NCBI RefSeq assembly: GCF_024362695.1 | Contig: NC_065406.1 | Location: 16,883,545-16,947,544 of the forward strand | Origin: Pectinophora gossypiella | Lineage: Eukaryota; Arthropoda; Insecta; Lepidoptera; Gelechiidae | DNA length: 64,000 nt | Direction: 5' to 3' | In this document: in pieces, positions 11,646 to 21,535 of the stretch | Layout of the letters: each line of letters opens with the position of its first letter | Numbering within the stretch: the stretch's first letter is position 1 | The notes under the pieces: generated by a model | Databases searched by the model: none | Seen by the model: only the letters and a program-made list of their open reading frames with translations | What the model was told of the DNA's origin: nothing | Program-made: the position numbers and the translations under genes

Positions 11646-12104
11646 TTTCTTATTTACCCAGGTCCCACTTATCCAAATTTCAATGTACCACTTCTTCCTA
11701 CCCCTTCGGGCAGGCAGGCAAATGTAATGGTGAATTGTGTGATATAATCTTTCTCATTTGATATAATGAAACATGAATTTATCGTCTGATTGGTAAATCT
11801 GGAATATGATGGATCAGTTTCGATTGCAGCGTTCCAAAATTATTAATGCAATGACGATTGAATGCGGTCAAATCGGACAAATCGGACCAAGATCGATCGT
11901 TAGATAATATCTTAGTTTTGATCAAGCTAAATTACATTTTGAATAGAATAGAAGCTATTTATAGAAGCTTATATATAAATGAGTTCTATGCTGGACCGGA
12001 AACGAATTAAAAATATAATTAGAAAAATATTTCAGTTGAATAAGCATTCTTCGAACTAGTGACATTCGAACTCAAGTTTCGGACCCAATAAAAACATAGA
12101 ATGC
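11646..12104. other. Unannotated DNA
   Basis: A+T-rich sequence. No gene or repeat assigned. Confidence 0.5.
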
Positions 12105-12330
12105 GCTTGCGGGTTTCGCGTTCTTCCCGAGATTTCCCTCAATCAGCGCTTCACGCTATCGGCCCACTAAAGTCGACTAATTCTTTTATAAATACAATGG
12201 TCTGAAACGACGCGACGATTTGAACCGGAGCCCAACTGGGCACTTTAGTCGTCTTAAATTTTGTACCGGGTGAGAGCCCTCAGCACTCCCCATTTGTTCA
12301 GCCAAGTAGTTAATGTCATATGCAACAAAG
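12105..12330 (+). repeat. Retroposon H, diverged copy
   Basis: Contains CAGCGCTTCACGCTATCGGC, GAGCCCAACTGGGCAC and GCCAAGTAGTTAATGTCATA, in the same order as the complete copy, with internal gaps. Confidence 0.7.
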
Positions 12331-12387
12331 AAAAAATAAGTTGTTACCATGTCACATTAACTTTTTGACAAATTGAATTGGGTCGTG

Positions 12388-12533
12388 TACGGTCACGAGC
12401 ATTAATATGTATACACTTTGGTACCTTACCACATTAACTTTTTTGACAAATTGAACTGTAAGTCTCACTAAATGTCAAATATGTTAGTGCGACAGAGTCC
12501 TAAAGTGGGTACATTATATTGCTCATGACTGTA
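12388..12533 (+). repeat. MITE K, 146 bp
   Basis: Begins TACGGTCACGAGCATTAATA and ends GCTCATGACTGTA. The two ends are imperfect inverted repeats extending about 80 bp inward. The copy at 49112-49257 (minus) is also exactly 146 bp. A partial K unit (TTACCATGTCACATTAAC) precedes it at about 12345-12385, and another scrap lies at 12747-12773. Confidence 0.75.
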
Positions 12534-12540
12534 CTAGGTT

Positions 12541-12745
12541 CAAGATAAATAAAAGACAGATCTAAAACTAACGAAAACATTTTTTTTTCTATTTAACTTA
12601 TTTATGAATTTGAATCTAGAAAAACATAATAATAAGTCGGAAATTTTATCATGTTTTTCTATGACGTCACAGTGTGCTTTCCATATTCATTTCGCGTTTT
12701 GATTTTTTGTAAAAAGTAACTAATTTGACTAGTTGGAAACTAGTA
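12541..12745 (-). repeat. Non-autonomous element F
   Basis: Reverse copy: TTTTTCTATGACGTCACAGT, TTTCGCGTTTTGATTTTTTG and GACTAGTTGGAAACTAGT mark it as family F. Confidence 0.7.
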
Positions 12746-12773
12746 GTTGTAAGTCTCACTAAATGACAAATAT

Positions 12774-13034
12774 ACTGAGTTTTTGTGACATCGTAACGAT
12801 TACTAAGGGGGACAATTCTGACCATGATTCTGAGTTTATATCTAGTGGAGTTTTCCGTCGCAAAAGTATTTTTTTATTTAGTTTTTTTAAGTTATTTTCA
12901 ATTCTATACTTTTGCGATGGAAAATTCCACTTGATATTAACTCAGAATAATGAGCTGAATCATCCCTCTCATTATTCATTACGATATCACTTACACCCCG
13001 TACAGGTAGCCATACAAATAGGTAGGAGTGTTAG
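12774..13034. repeat. Palindromic tandem repeat P, left of the BEL insertion
   Basis: One foldback unit (about 12774-13002) has arms containing TGACATCGTAACGA, GATTCTGAGTT, TTTTCCGTCGCAAAAGTAT and their complements around a T-rich centre. A spacer CAGGTAGCCATACAAATAGG follows, and then the first 14 bp of a second unit, where the BEL element has inserted. Confidence 0.8.
13030..13034. repeat. Target-site duplication of BEL element, left
   Basis: GTTAG immediately before the LTR. The identical GTTAG follows the 3' LTR at 19911-19915. Five bases is the usual duplication size for BEL/Pao integration. Confidence 0.92.
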
Positions 13035-13211
13035 TGTTGAAAACATATAAATATATTTAAGATTTGTATTTTAAATATGGAAACACTTTTGTAATTACAT
13101 TCATTCGCGGAGCTTTCGTTCTTCCCTTCTCTCAATACAACACAAGACAAGACGCTGCTGTTTTATTTCATTAAATAAATTTCACCGTCCCGACACCCAA
13201 GGATTTCTTCA
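13035..13211 (+). repeat. 5' LTR
   Basis: 177 bp, starting TGTTG and ending TTCA. It holds a TATA-like TATAAATA at 13046-13053 and an AATAAA at 13174-13179. It is short for an LTR but normal for compact BEL elements. Confidence 0.95.
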
Positions 13212-13224
13212 TGGTCCTTCGAGC
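13212..13224 (+). promoter_or_regulatory. Primer-binding site, tRNA-Tyr type
   Basis: TGGTCCTTCGAGC abuts the LTR with no gap. Its complement, GCTCGAAGGACCA, equals the 3' end of eukaryotic tRNA-Tyr including CCA. The match stops after 13 bases. The tRNA assignment rests on general knowledge of that tRNA's acceptor stem. Confidence 0.75.
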
Positions 13225-13797
13225 AACGTGAGCATAGTGTGCAGCTCATCTACAGGTGTTTGCGGCCAAAACGGTGCGACGGATCAGCACGATTTTTGCG
13301 TCAGAAGTTTACGTCGGGCAAGTTTGTGAGTCCATTCCAGTCGCCATTATTCCTGAGCAACGCGGTAAGATTGTACTTCATTCATTCACTCAATCATCGT
13401 TGCCGCGGCGGAAGGACACACCGACGTCGAAGTGTTCAAAACCGGAGAAAGCAATCTTCATCTGCGTGTAACCGAATTTACAAAGAAGAACTTCAATAGT
13501 GTTCGTTTATTTGTAACGATTTTATTTCGTCAAACACGCCGAAGACAAAGGACAACGCAATACAAATAATATTGCTATCTCACTCACTCATAGCATATTA
13601 CGGAACATTAACATTGCTACAAAAAACGCGAAGTTCGGAGTGAAGTGAGCGATTTTTAGCAATCAACGTTGTCGTTCAATACAATCGATCTCGATCCCAA
13701 TCTTAACAGGAATTGTATTGCATCATCTTTTTACCACGTTTTCGTATACCGAGCGACCATATTTTTTCAGTACTTGTTTACGTAATTAGTCAGCAAT
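13225..13797 (+). other. BEL element 5' leader
   Basis: About 570 bp without a long frame. Two overlapping open frames of 71 and 86 codons (13239-13499) have no motif. An in-frame TAA at 13783-13785 precedes the chosen ATG by 15 bases. Confidence 0.7.
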
Positions 13798-16700
13798 ATG
13801 GCAAGCGACAACGAGCTATTTAACAGGCGGAAATATGTGAAAGGCACGATGACGCGCCTACGCAACTCGCTAACGTCGGAATTCCTCGCGTCCGCATCCG
13901 AACAAATGTTACGCACGAAGCAAGAACATGCCCAGTCCATCTTCAAGGAGTATATAGACCTGACTGTTCAGGTCAACGACGACCATGATCCCACTCCTGT
14001 TGAAGAGGCCTACTTTGTGTGTATGGACTTACTGCGCACTACTTTGCAGTCAAGATTCGGGACGACGGCGGCGGCGGCAAAGCCAAGTGGCGGTTCTAAT
14101 AACGTCACGTCCAAGTTAAAACTCCCTGATATCCAAATACCACCATTCGACGGCAAGTACCTAGAATACAAACCTTTCATCGAATTGTTTACGGCGCTTG
14201 TACATAACGATTCTAACATTGTTGACATTCAAAAGTTTGTGTATTTACGTGGTTTTCTAAAAGGAGAAGCCTTCGATCTTATTAATAATTTACCAATACA
14301 AGGCTCAAGTTACAGTGAAGCATTGACAATCCTGCGTGATCGATATGATAATAGTCACAAAATTGTATTTGAACATATATCCAAGTTATTGGATCTTGCC
14401 TCGATACCCAGGCCAAATGTAACCATGTTACGTAATTTAATTTCTGTTGCAAAACAGCATGTAGCAGCTCTAAAAAATTTTAATGAACCCGTTGACAAAT
14501 GGGACAGCATACTTGTATGCATTCTATCTCGCAAACTCGACCCAGTCACTAATAGAGCTTACTGTTTGGATAGGAACTCATCTCAATCCCCAACTTTTAC
14601 AGATTTCATAAAATATCTTGAAACAAGAGCTCTAGCTCTCGAAAACTCGAGCAACAATGATGTCATCGGCGCTAGGAAAGTACAAGCTACTGCTGCAGTA
14701 ACAAATAATCATGTAGCTAAGTGCTATTACTGTGGTAAGTCAGATCACAAAATATTTTCATGCCCCAAGTTTTTGCTTGCATCGATTGCAGAACGTGTTG
14801 AATGTATAAAAGCTAAAAAGCTATGCAAAACCTGCTTAAACAGCCATACAGGGAAATGTCGCTTTCATTTTAAATGCACTCACTGCAAGCAAAATCACAA
14901 CACGCTCTTGCATGATGGAAATGAAACATCATCATCTAGTACTGAGGGTGGGGTAACGTTGCTGTCAGGCTTAAATGACAACAACCAAGTTTTGTTACCT
15001 ACTGCCAAAGTAAAAATATTAACTAAAAATGGGCAGGAATTGATAGTCAAGGCTTTATTAGACTCTGGCAGTCAGTCATCTTTCATTACAACTAAATTAG
15101 CTAATCTAATTGGGAGAAATCTACTAGCTACAAACACAGAGGTTTCTGGCATTGCTAAAACTGGAAAGAAAATACAAAGTTCCTTGCAAGTGGACATATT
15201 TTCATGTGCTTATCCCTATAAAGTTAATACTAACTGCCTAGTGGTGGACAAAATAACTACTAACTTGCCACAAAACAGTTTTGACCTGTCACTTATTAAC
15301 ATTCCAAAAAATTTATTACTAGCCGATGACACATTCAATAAAACAAGCGAGATAGACATTTTATTAGCTGCTGACATCTTTTTTCAGGCGTTGCTGCCCC
15401 AGCTTGAGGACCAGCACAATGAGCTCAGCGATCCCGCGACACCCCGACTCGTTCACACGCAGTTTGGTTATTTGGTTGCAGGAAAAGTCCCCGTACAGTC
15501 TCCCCATGAACTTCAGAGTACCCCTGTTTCTTTGTTTTGTCAAGAATGTAAAACAGACTTAAATTCTAATGTTATTCAGTTCTGGAAATCTGAGGCTGTA
15601 CCAGAAATATATCCTGAGCACCCCACGTCTGAACAAAAATATTGTGAGGAATATTTTAATGAAACGGTTCAACTTGTTGACAATAAATTTGAAGTCTCAA
15701 TGCCTTTAAAGATTCCAATTTACGATGTAAACAATACTTTAGGGAATTCTCTAGTTCTCGCTATGCGCAGATTTTTGAATTTAGAGAAAAGGCTCCATAA
15801 AGATGAAGCTTTGTTCAAAGAATATCAAAGTTTTATTCATGAATACATAGACCTTGGCCATGCCAGCTATGTCGATATTTCTAGTTACGATTTTAACAAA
15901 GATGCGGTATACTTTATGCCACATCACCCTGTCATACGTGAAAATGCAGTTAGTACTCGTTTACGTACAGTATTTGACGAATCTATGAAAACAACAAATA
16001 AAATTTCTCTGAATGATATTATGTTGAATGGCCCTGTGGTCCAAAACGAATTATTCGACACTCTATTGTTGTTCAGACTAAATAAATATTTTTTCGCTTG
16101 CGATATTAGGCGTATGTTTAGAAATGTTTTAATAGAAAAAAGTCAGAGGTCACTCCAAAATATATTATGGAGAGATGACCCCCATGAATCCATAAAATGT
16201 TTACAATTAAACACTATTACTTATGGCTTAAAAAACTCATCTTTTTTAGCAACAAGGTGCTTAAATGAGTTAGCTTATAGATCTAAAAATGAATATCCTT
16301 TGGCTGTCCCAGTAATTCTAAATGCAACATATGTTGATGACATATTGTATACTCATAATGATTTAAATGTAATAATAGAAACAAAAAGTCAACTTTCACA
16401 ATTGTTATCTAAAGGTAGTTTCTTCTTGCATAAATGGTCAGCCAACGATTCCAGTATTTTACAGGATATTCCGAAGGAACAGAGGTATTCTGGAGAAATT
16501 AACATGCAAAAAGATGTTAAAACGTTAGGGTTGAATTTTGACGTCAATTCAGACACTTTTAAATTTTCCCCCCCGCCTAAGCAATCTGTCAAGACCAAAA
16601 GAGAAATCTTAAGTTTTATCAGTAAATTTTATGACCCTCTTGGACTGATTGGACCAATCTTTGTGCAAGCCAAACATATTATGCAAAAGCTATGGCTGTC

Positions 16701-18912
16701 CAAAACAGACTGGGATTCTATTCCTCCGCCAGAATTAAATAATAAATGGCAATCACTTTATAATGACTTAACTAACATGTCAAGTATTCATATTGAAAGG
16801 AATACAATGTGTAAAAGTGAACATCAAACATTTCAATTAATAGGATTTTCAGACGCATCCAATGTGGCATATGGTTGTGCAATTTATGTGAGAACTATTG
16901 ACATGCAAGGTAAAGTTCAAATGTCACTATTATGCTCTAAGTCACGCATAAATCCCATTGCACCTAAACAGTTAACCATCCCACGTTTAGAATTAAACGC
17001 TGCGCTTTTACTTGCCAAGTTAGCTTCAAAAGTATACAATACTATTAGTCAGAAACAGATAGTAAATGAAGTTCACCTTTACACAGATTCACAAGTCGTA
17101 TTGGCGTGGTTGAAGACCGATCCAATCAAATTAAAATCTTATATTGCGAATAGAACAAAATTAATTACTGAATGTACTAATAACTTTAATTGGTCCTATA
17201 TACAGACAGATAAAAATCCTGCAGATTGCTTGAGCAGAGGAACAAGTCCCTGCGACTTACCAAATCACCACTTATGGTGGTCAGGGCCTAAGGAAATGTC
17301 AGATTGTAATTATAAATTTAAAAATTGTACTTACCAATTACCCGAGGACATTCCTGAAATTAAATGTTCACAGAACGAGGCGGTCTGTGCGGCGGTATCG
17401 CTGAGCTCAAATGGGTCGTCATTCCTTGATAATTTTATTCACAAATATTCTGATATTAACAGAATGAAACCTGTACTTGCATATGTCATTAGATTTTGTA
17501 ATAATTCTAAACCTAACTCGGCCAAAATTAAAGAAAACTTTGTTTCCTTTGCTGAGACTAACAATGCATTATCTCTGCTTATAAAGCACGAACAGCTCAA
17601 GTATTTTTCTAAAGATTTAAATGCTTTGCAAAACGGTATGCAAGTACAAGCTTCTTTAAGAGGGCTTAACCCGTTTATAGATGCTCACGGTCTTCTCCGG
17701 GTAGGAGGTAGACTGCAACATTCTGGTTTGCCATATAACCAAATGCATCAAATTATATTACCTAGGCAATCTCTAATTACTTGTATGATAATTGAAAATG
17801 AACATAACAAGCTTTTGCACGCAAGTCAAAAATTAATTTTGTCTAGTTTAAACCAACGTTATTGGATTGTCAATGCTTTACGCTTAATTAAGAGTGTAAT
17901 ATATAAATGTACAACATGCTTTCGTTTCAAGGCTGAAACAGCCAAACAGCTGATGGGTTCACTCCCTGCGGACAGGGTAACTACTAGTCGACCATTTAAA
18001 AAGGTCGGAATGGACTTTGCTGGGCCTATTCTTGTTAAACAATCCCGTGTTCGAAGTGTCATTACAACAAAGGCTTACATAATTGTCTATGTGTGTTTTG
18101 TAACAAAAGCCTTACACCTAGAACTAGTGTCGGATCTTACTACCGCCACATTTTTAGCAAGCTTTAAAAGGTTCATAGCACGAAGGAATGTTCCAACAGA
18201 AGTCTATTGCGACAATGCTAGTACTTACAAATGTGCAAACTCACAGTTAAAAGAATTGTACAAATTTAATAGCTCAGTAGCTCATCAGCAACAGGTGCAG
18301 AGTGCAGCCTCACAGTTGGGAATCAATTTTCATTTTATACCCAGCTACTCCCCGGTCTTCGGTGGACTATGGGAAGCGGGAGTAAAGAGCGTTAAATACC
18401 ATCTAAAGAGAGTATTAGGTAGTCACATTCTCACCTATGAGCAGCTGTACACTGTACTTGTACAGATAGAAGGCATATTAAATTCTCGACCTATAACACC
18501 AATGTCTACAGACTGTGATGATGTATCATATCTCACTCCTGCTCACTTCTTGACAGGAAGCCCCTTAACTTGTTTACCAGAGCAAGATATCTCACAAAAT
18601 AATATAAACACTTTTAAGTTTTGGGAAAAATGTACAGCTCTAAAACAACAGTTCTGGAGACAGTGGTCAAAACAATATTTAAATGTATTACAGAATAGAC
18701 CAAAATGGAAAGATAACATGCCAAATGTAAAGATAGGCGATCTTGTCATTCTGAAAGAATTGGACACACCCCCCATGACGTGGCCAATGGCTAGAGTCAC
18801 AAAGGTATTTCCAGGTAGTGATGGAAAAATAAGAGCCATGGAAGTTAAAAAAGCAAATGGTAATTATCACAAAACTTCTATAACTAAAGTTTGCATATTG
18901 CCTTTAAATTAA
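13798..18912 (+). CDS. BEL/Pao Gag-Pol polyprotein (1704 aa)
   Basis: Encodes all proteins the retrotransposon needs to package, reverse-transcribe and integrate its RNA. Gag: a DUF1759-like segment from about residue 109 (KLPDIQIPPFDG) to 255, then Cys/His zinc motifs at C309-C312-H317-C322, C343-C346-H350-C354 and C360-C363-H367-H372. Aspartic protease: DSG at 422-424. Reverse transcriptase: D769 in motif A and YVDD at 845-848. RNase H: candidate catalytic D1019, E1065, D1097 and D1143. Integrase: zinc ligands H1336, H1341, C1371 and C1374, with core D1406, D1472 and E1526. The C-terminal DUF5641-like part (about 1605-1704) includes IGDLVILKE. Length and fused single frame are typical of the family. 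The second integrase Asp is followed by N-A-S rather than the more usual N-G-T. No stop or frameshift interrupts the frame. Domain names are recalled family knowledge; residue positions are read here. Confidence 0.97.
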   Translation: MASDNELFNRRKYVKGTMTRLRNSLTSEFLASASEQMLRTKQEHAQSIFKEYIDLTVQVNDDHDPTPVEEAYFVCMDLLRTTLQSRFGTTAAAAKPSGGSNNVTSKLKLPDIQIPPFDGKYLEYKPFIELFTALVHNDSNIVDIQKFVYLRGFLKGEAFDLINNLPIQGSSYSEALTILRDRYDNSHKIVFEHISKLLDLASIPRPNVTMLRNLISVAKQHVAALKNFNEPVDKWDSILVCILSRKLDPVTNRAYCLDRNSSQSPTFTDFIKYLETRALALENSSNNDVIGARKVQATAAVTNNHVAKCYYCGKSDHKIFSCPKFLLASIAERVECIKAKKLCKTCLNSHTGKCRFHFKCTHCKQNHNTLLHDGNETSSSSTEGGVTLLSGLNDNNQVLLPTAKVKILTKNGQELIVKALLDSGSQSSFITTKLANLIGRNLLATNTEVSGIAKTGKKIQSSLQVDIFSCAYPYKVNTNCLVVDKITTNLPQNSFDLSLINIPKNLLLADDTFNKTSEIDILLAADIFFQALLPQLEDQHNELSDPATPRLVHTQFGYLVAGKVPVQSPHELQSTPVSLFCQECKTDLNSNVIQFWKSEAVPEIYPEHPTSEQKYCEEYFNETVQLVDNKFEVSMPLKIPIYDVNNTLGNSLVLAMRRFLNLEKRLHKDEALFKEYQSFIHEYIDLGHASYVDISSYDFNKDAVYFMPHHPVIRENAVSTRLRTVFDESMKTTNKISLNDIMLNGPVVQNELFDTLLLFRLNKYFFACDIRRMFRNVLIEKSQRSLQNILWRDDPHESIKCLQLNTITYGLKNSSFLATRCLNELAYRSKNEYPLAVPVILNATYVDDILYTHNDLNVIIETKSQLSQLLSKGSFFLHKWSANDSSILQDIPKEQRYSGEINMQKDVKTLGLNFDVNSDTFKFSPPPKQSVKTKREILSFISKFYDPLGLIGPIFVQAKHIMQKLWLSKTDWDSIPPPELNNKWQSLYNDLTNMSSIHIERNTMCKSEHQTFQLIGFSDASNVAYGCAIYVRTIDMQGKVQMSLLCSKSRINPIAPKQLTIPRLELNAALLLAKLASKVYNTISQKQIVNEVHLYTDSQVVLAWLKTDPIKLKSYIANRTKLITECTNNFNWSYIQTDKNPADCLSRGTSPCDLPNHHLWWSGPKEMSDCNYKFKNCTYQLPEDIPEIKCSQNEAVCAAVSLSSNGSSFLDNFIHKYSDINRMKPVLAYVIRFCNNSKPNSAKIKENFVSFAETNNALSLLIKHEQLKYFSKDLNALQNGMQVQASLRGLNPFIDAHGLLRVGGRLQHSGLPYNQMHQIILPRQSLITCMIIENEHNKLLHASQKLILSSLNQRYWIVNALRLIKSVIYKCTTCFRFKAETAKQLMGSLPADRVTTSRPFKKVGMDFAGPILVKQSRVRSVITTKAYIIVYVCFVTKALHLELVSDLTTATFLASFKRFIARRNVPTEVYCDNASTYKCANSQLKELYKFNSSVAHQQQVQSAASQLGINFHFIPSYSPVFGGLWEAGVKSVKYHLKRVLGSHILTYEQLYTVLVQIEGILNSRPITPMSTDCDDVSYLTPAHFLTGSPLTCLPEQDISQNNINTFKFWEKCTALKQQFWRQWSKQYLNVLQNRPKWKDNMPNVKIGDLVILKELDTPPMTWPMARVTKVFPGSDGKIRAMEVKKANGNYHKTSITKVCILPLN

Positions 18913-19733
18913 ATACCTAACAATTTAAGTAAGTTGTTATCAGGCTCAGTCTAACTACCTATTATTATTATTACCTGTGTATAAGGTTGTCCAGTTCTCG
19001 TAGGCCTAGATGCTTCTCAGGTAACCTAATTGTGCCTGAGAGGATGCCAAGAGACTTAGGCTAAGTTAATTAATAAGTTTAATTAAGTTGAATTGTAAAA
19101 CTATTCATTTTCCTAACTAAATTATAGTTATGTCACTAAGACTGGTTACTTACCAATTTACGTTTGTAAAAGGAACAATTCCTAAGTTATATATAAGAGT
19201 AAATAATCGAATAATAACTATAAGAGCAAATAATTGATTTCACTATTACTAGCTGCCTATGTAACAAGTTCATAAACTTAAAATTTAATTTACTTTACTT
19301 AATTATAAATGTAAAAAATAAATACTAGATACTTACATAGGTACTTACCAGTAATACTTACCTCAGTGGTTGTATAACATAAAAGTTAAAAAGGTTAAGT
19401 GAAAAACAAAAAATAATTGTAGTTATGTTTATTGTAAAATTACAGTAACTTATATACTAGTAAACCATACTTACATAATTGTACTTACCTTCCAAACTTA
19501 AGCTAGATAAATTAAAAGTACTTATCTTCTAAACTTAACCTACTTAAACTAAAACTATAAATAGATAATATTATAAATAATAAGTTGAATGTGTAATTGT
19601 AATAGATAGTTAAAACTATTCTTCATAGCACTGACAAATGCAAAAGTTATCGCACACATTTGAATCAGTTACCTATTAATTATATACTTACAGTCCATTA
19701 TCGAAGCATTATCTTTTGCCTTGTTGGGAGTTA
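18913..19733 (+). other. BEL element 3' untranslated region
   Basis: About 820 bp, very A+T-rich and without a substantial open frame, so no env-like gene. It contains TACTTACC four times (19147, 19342, 19355, 19482) and TACTTACA three times (19330, 19468, 19685). The purine tract before the LTR is weak (GGGAG at 19726-19730, then TTA). Confidence 0.8.
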
Positions 19734-19910
19734 TGTTGAAAACATATAAATATATTTAAGATTTGTATTTTAAATATGGAAACACTTTTGTAATTACATT
19801 CATTCGCGGAGCTTTCGTTCTTCCCTTCTCTCAATACAACACAAGACAAGACGCTGCTGTTTTATTTCATTAAATAAATTTCACCGTCCCGATACCCAAG
19901 GATTTCTTCA
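19734..19910 (+). repeat. 3' LTR
   Basis: Identical to the 5' LTR except for one transition. The TATA-like site is at 19745-19752 and AATAAA at 19873-19878. Confidence 0.95.
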
Positions 19911-20018
19911 GTTAGTAACATTGTAACGTATGCTGAGAAAATTCCACTTGATATCAACTCAGAATCATGGTCTAAATCATCCCTCACAGTTTTCGTTACG
20001 ATGTTACTAACACCGTGT
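19911..20018. repeat. Palindromic repeat P, right of the BEL insertion
   Basis: Begins with the second copy of GTTAG and continues TAACATTGTAACGTATGCTG. It then jumps to the right arm (AAAATTCCACTTGATATCAA) and ends TGTTACTAACACCGTG. The left-arm interior is deleted. Confidence 0.8.
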
Positions 20019-20190
20019 GAGAGGCCTCAGCATTTCCCATTTGCCCAGCTAAGTAGTTAATGCGATATGCAACAAGGAAAAAATAAGTTATAACAGGGGC
20101 CTTTGGCGGCTCCATAATAACCCTGACACCAGGGTTGATGGGGCTGGAAATCTACCTCACAACCCACACGATAAGAAGAAGAAGAACACC
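20019..20190 (+). repeat. Retroposon H scrap plus SINE-A 3' end
   Basis: 20019-20085 has CAGCTAAGTAGTTAATGCGA (H). 20091-20190 has GGGGCCTTTGGCGGCTCCAT and the tail CACACGATAAGAAGAAGAAG (SINE-A). Confidence 0.7.
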
Positions 20191-20833
20191 GTGTATATAA
20201 GTGCGACAGGGTTCTATTTATTTATTATTAATTTGTTTCTTTTGTGAGTAAATTACATGACCCACAATAACAAACATCTATTCGTTACACAATAACATAG
20301 CCATCTTATAAACTTCGCTATCACAGTAAGGGTGCGTTCCCGCAGAAGCGAAGAGGAGCGGAAATGAGCCGAGACAGATCGATAAAATCGTATTACGTAT
20401 TTTCTGTACCGTCGGTGAAAAGTAATACAACTCGAGTTGTATCATTTTTGTTGAGTTATTAGCACACACTTCATGTTCAAAAAATTCTCTTTCTTTCTGT
20501 CTAATTCTCGTAACTGTAGCTATTATAAAATACGAAGATAATTTTTTGTGTTCAGTGATACAAGTACTGTTTGTGAAGAATTCATGCTGTTATAACACGT
20601 GTAATCTTAACTTGCATTAAACTGAAATGAATTTATGGTTCCTCGAAAAAATAGCTATGATTAAGAAGACCACCATTTGCTGTTTAAGTACTAGTCTTTA
20701 TTATAAATTCTCTTTCTCTCTCTCTCCTCCACATTTATTATTCCCACCTGATGGTGCGATCCGCCTTCTTCGTCTGGTACTAGCCTTTATTATAAATTTA
20801 ATAAGTGAAATAGAAAAAAGAAAACGTTTTTAT
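20191..20833. other. Unannotated DNA
   Basis: A+T-rich; nothing recognised beyond short CT runs near 20712. Confidence 0.5.
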
Positions 20834-20885
20834 TTAGTAATCAGAATTTCATAATTTATCTTTACCTAGGAAACTACCCAATTGT
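20834..20885 (+). repeat. Element F, 3' scrap
   Basis: TTAGTAATCAGAATTTCATA through AGGAAACTACCCAATTG, the F right end. Confidence 0.65.
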
Positions 20886-21521
20886 CCAGCCTAGTAAAAT
20901 TTGTTTTCAACAATTAAAAAAACAAAAAAAAAAATAAAAAAAAACAATTACTGTGATATTTATCTAAGGTTGAGCTGTTTTGACTTACATCGATCAAGTT
21001 GCATGATATAGGAAAATAAATTGAAAAATAATAATAAAGAAAAATTGGCATTATTGTTAGAACGCTGCATCAATGTTTTTATTTCTATAGAATAAGCCTT
21101 GTAGATAAACTAGATTTCGTAGCCAACTCCGATCCGAAAAAACCACGCATCTATTTATTTATTTATATATTAACACAACATCAACGACAACATCATCATC
21201 ATCAACATCGTTTACCGTTCTAGCCTTGTTCCCTCCGCTCTGCATCAGTGGGACCACACCCTCATATGATAACTTAATGAGCCGCTTTATGCGAGCATAC
21301 TCGTATCTGAAATTAAAATCCACTGTTTATGTCCTATATAACATGCAGTATCGAGGTCTACGAATAGTATCATATACTTATACTTTATGGGTACGGCGAT
21401 GTAGTCAATATTCTAAAATATTTTGTAGTTAGTGACACTGCCAGTTTTTCTTTTTCAAATTGTTCTTTCTTGTACTGTAGTCTTATTTGCCTAAAGGTAA
21501 AGTAATAAAGCTCTTTTTACA
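20886..21521. other. Unannotated DNA
   Basis: A and A/C-rich run at 20915-20948, otherwise unassigned. Ends in a CATAA simple repeat (about 21519-21540). Confidence 0.5.
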
Positions 21522-21535
21522 TAACATAACATAAC

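Larger units (their letters stand above)
13035..19910 (+). mobile_element. Complete BEL/Pao LTR retrotransposon (6876 bp)
   Basis: Two 177-bp LTRs (13035-13211 and 19734-19910) flank one long open frame. They differ at a single position (C in the left LTR, T in the right, in GACACCC/GATACCC). A tRNA-Tyr-like primer site follows the left LTR, and GTTAG target duplications bound the element. The order Gag, protease, RT, RNase H, integrase in one frame, with DUF1759 and DUF5641-like ends, is the BEL/Pao arrangement. No envelope-like frame lies between the ORF and the 3' LTR. Near-identical LTRs and an unbroken ORF indicate recent insertion and possible competence. Activity itself cannot be judged from sequence. 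Confidence 0.96.

Noticed and set aside
13239..13499. Two overlapping small ORFs in the BEL leader
   Set aside because: No motif. They lie between primer site and Gag start, and an in-frame stop separates the leader from the Gag ATG.
18913..19733. Envelope gene of an errantivirus-like BEL element
   Set aside because: No open frame of useful length or signal-peptide-like sequence between the pol stop and the 3' LTR.
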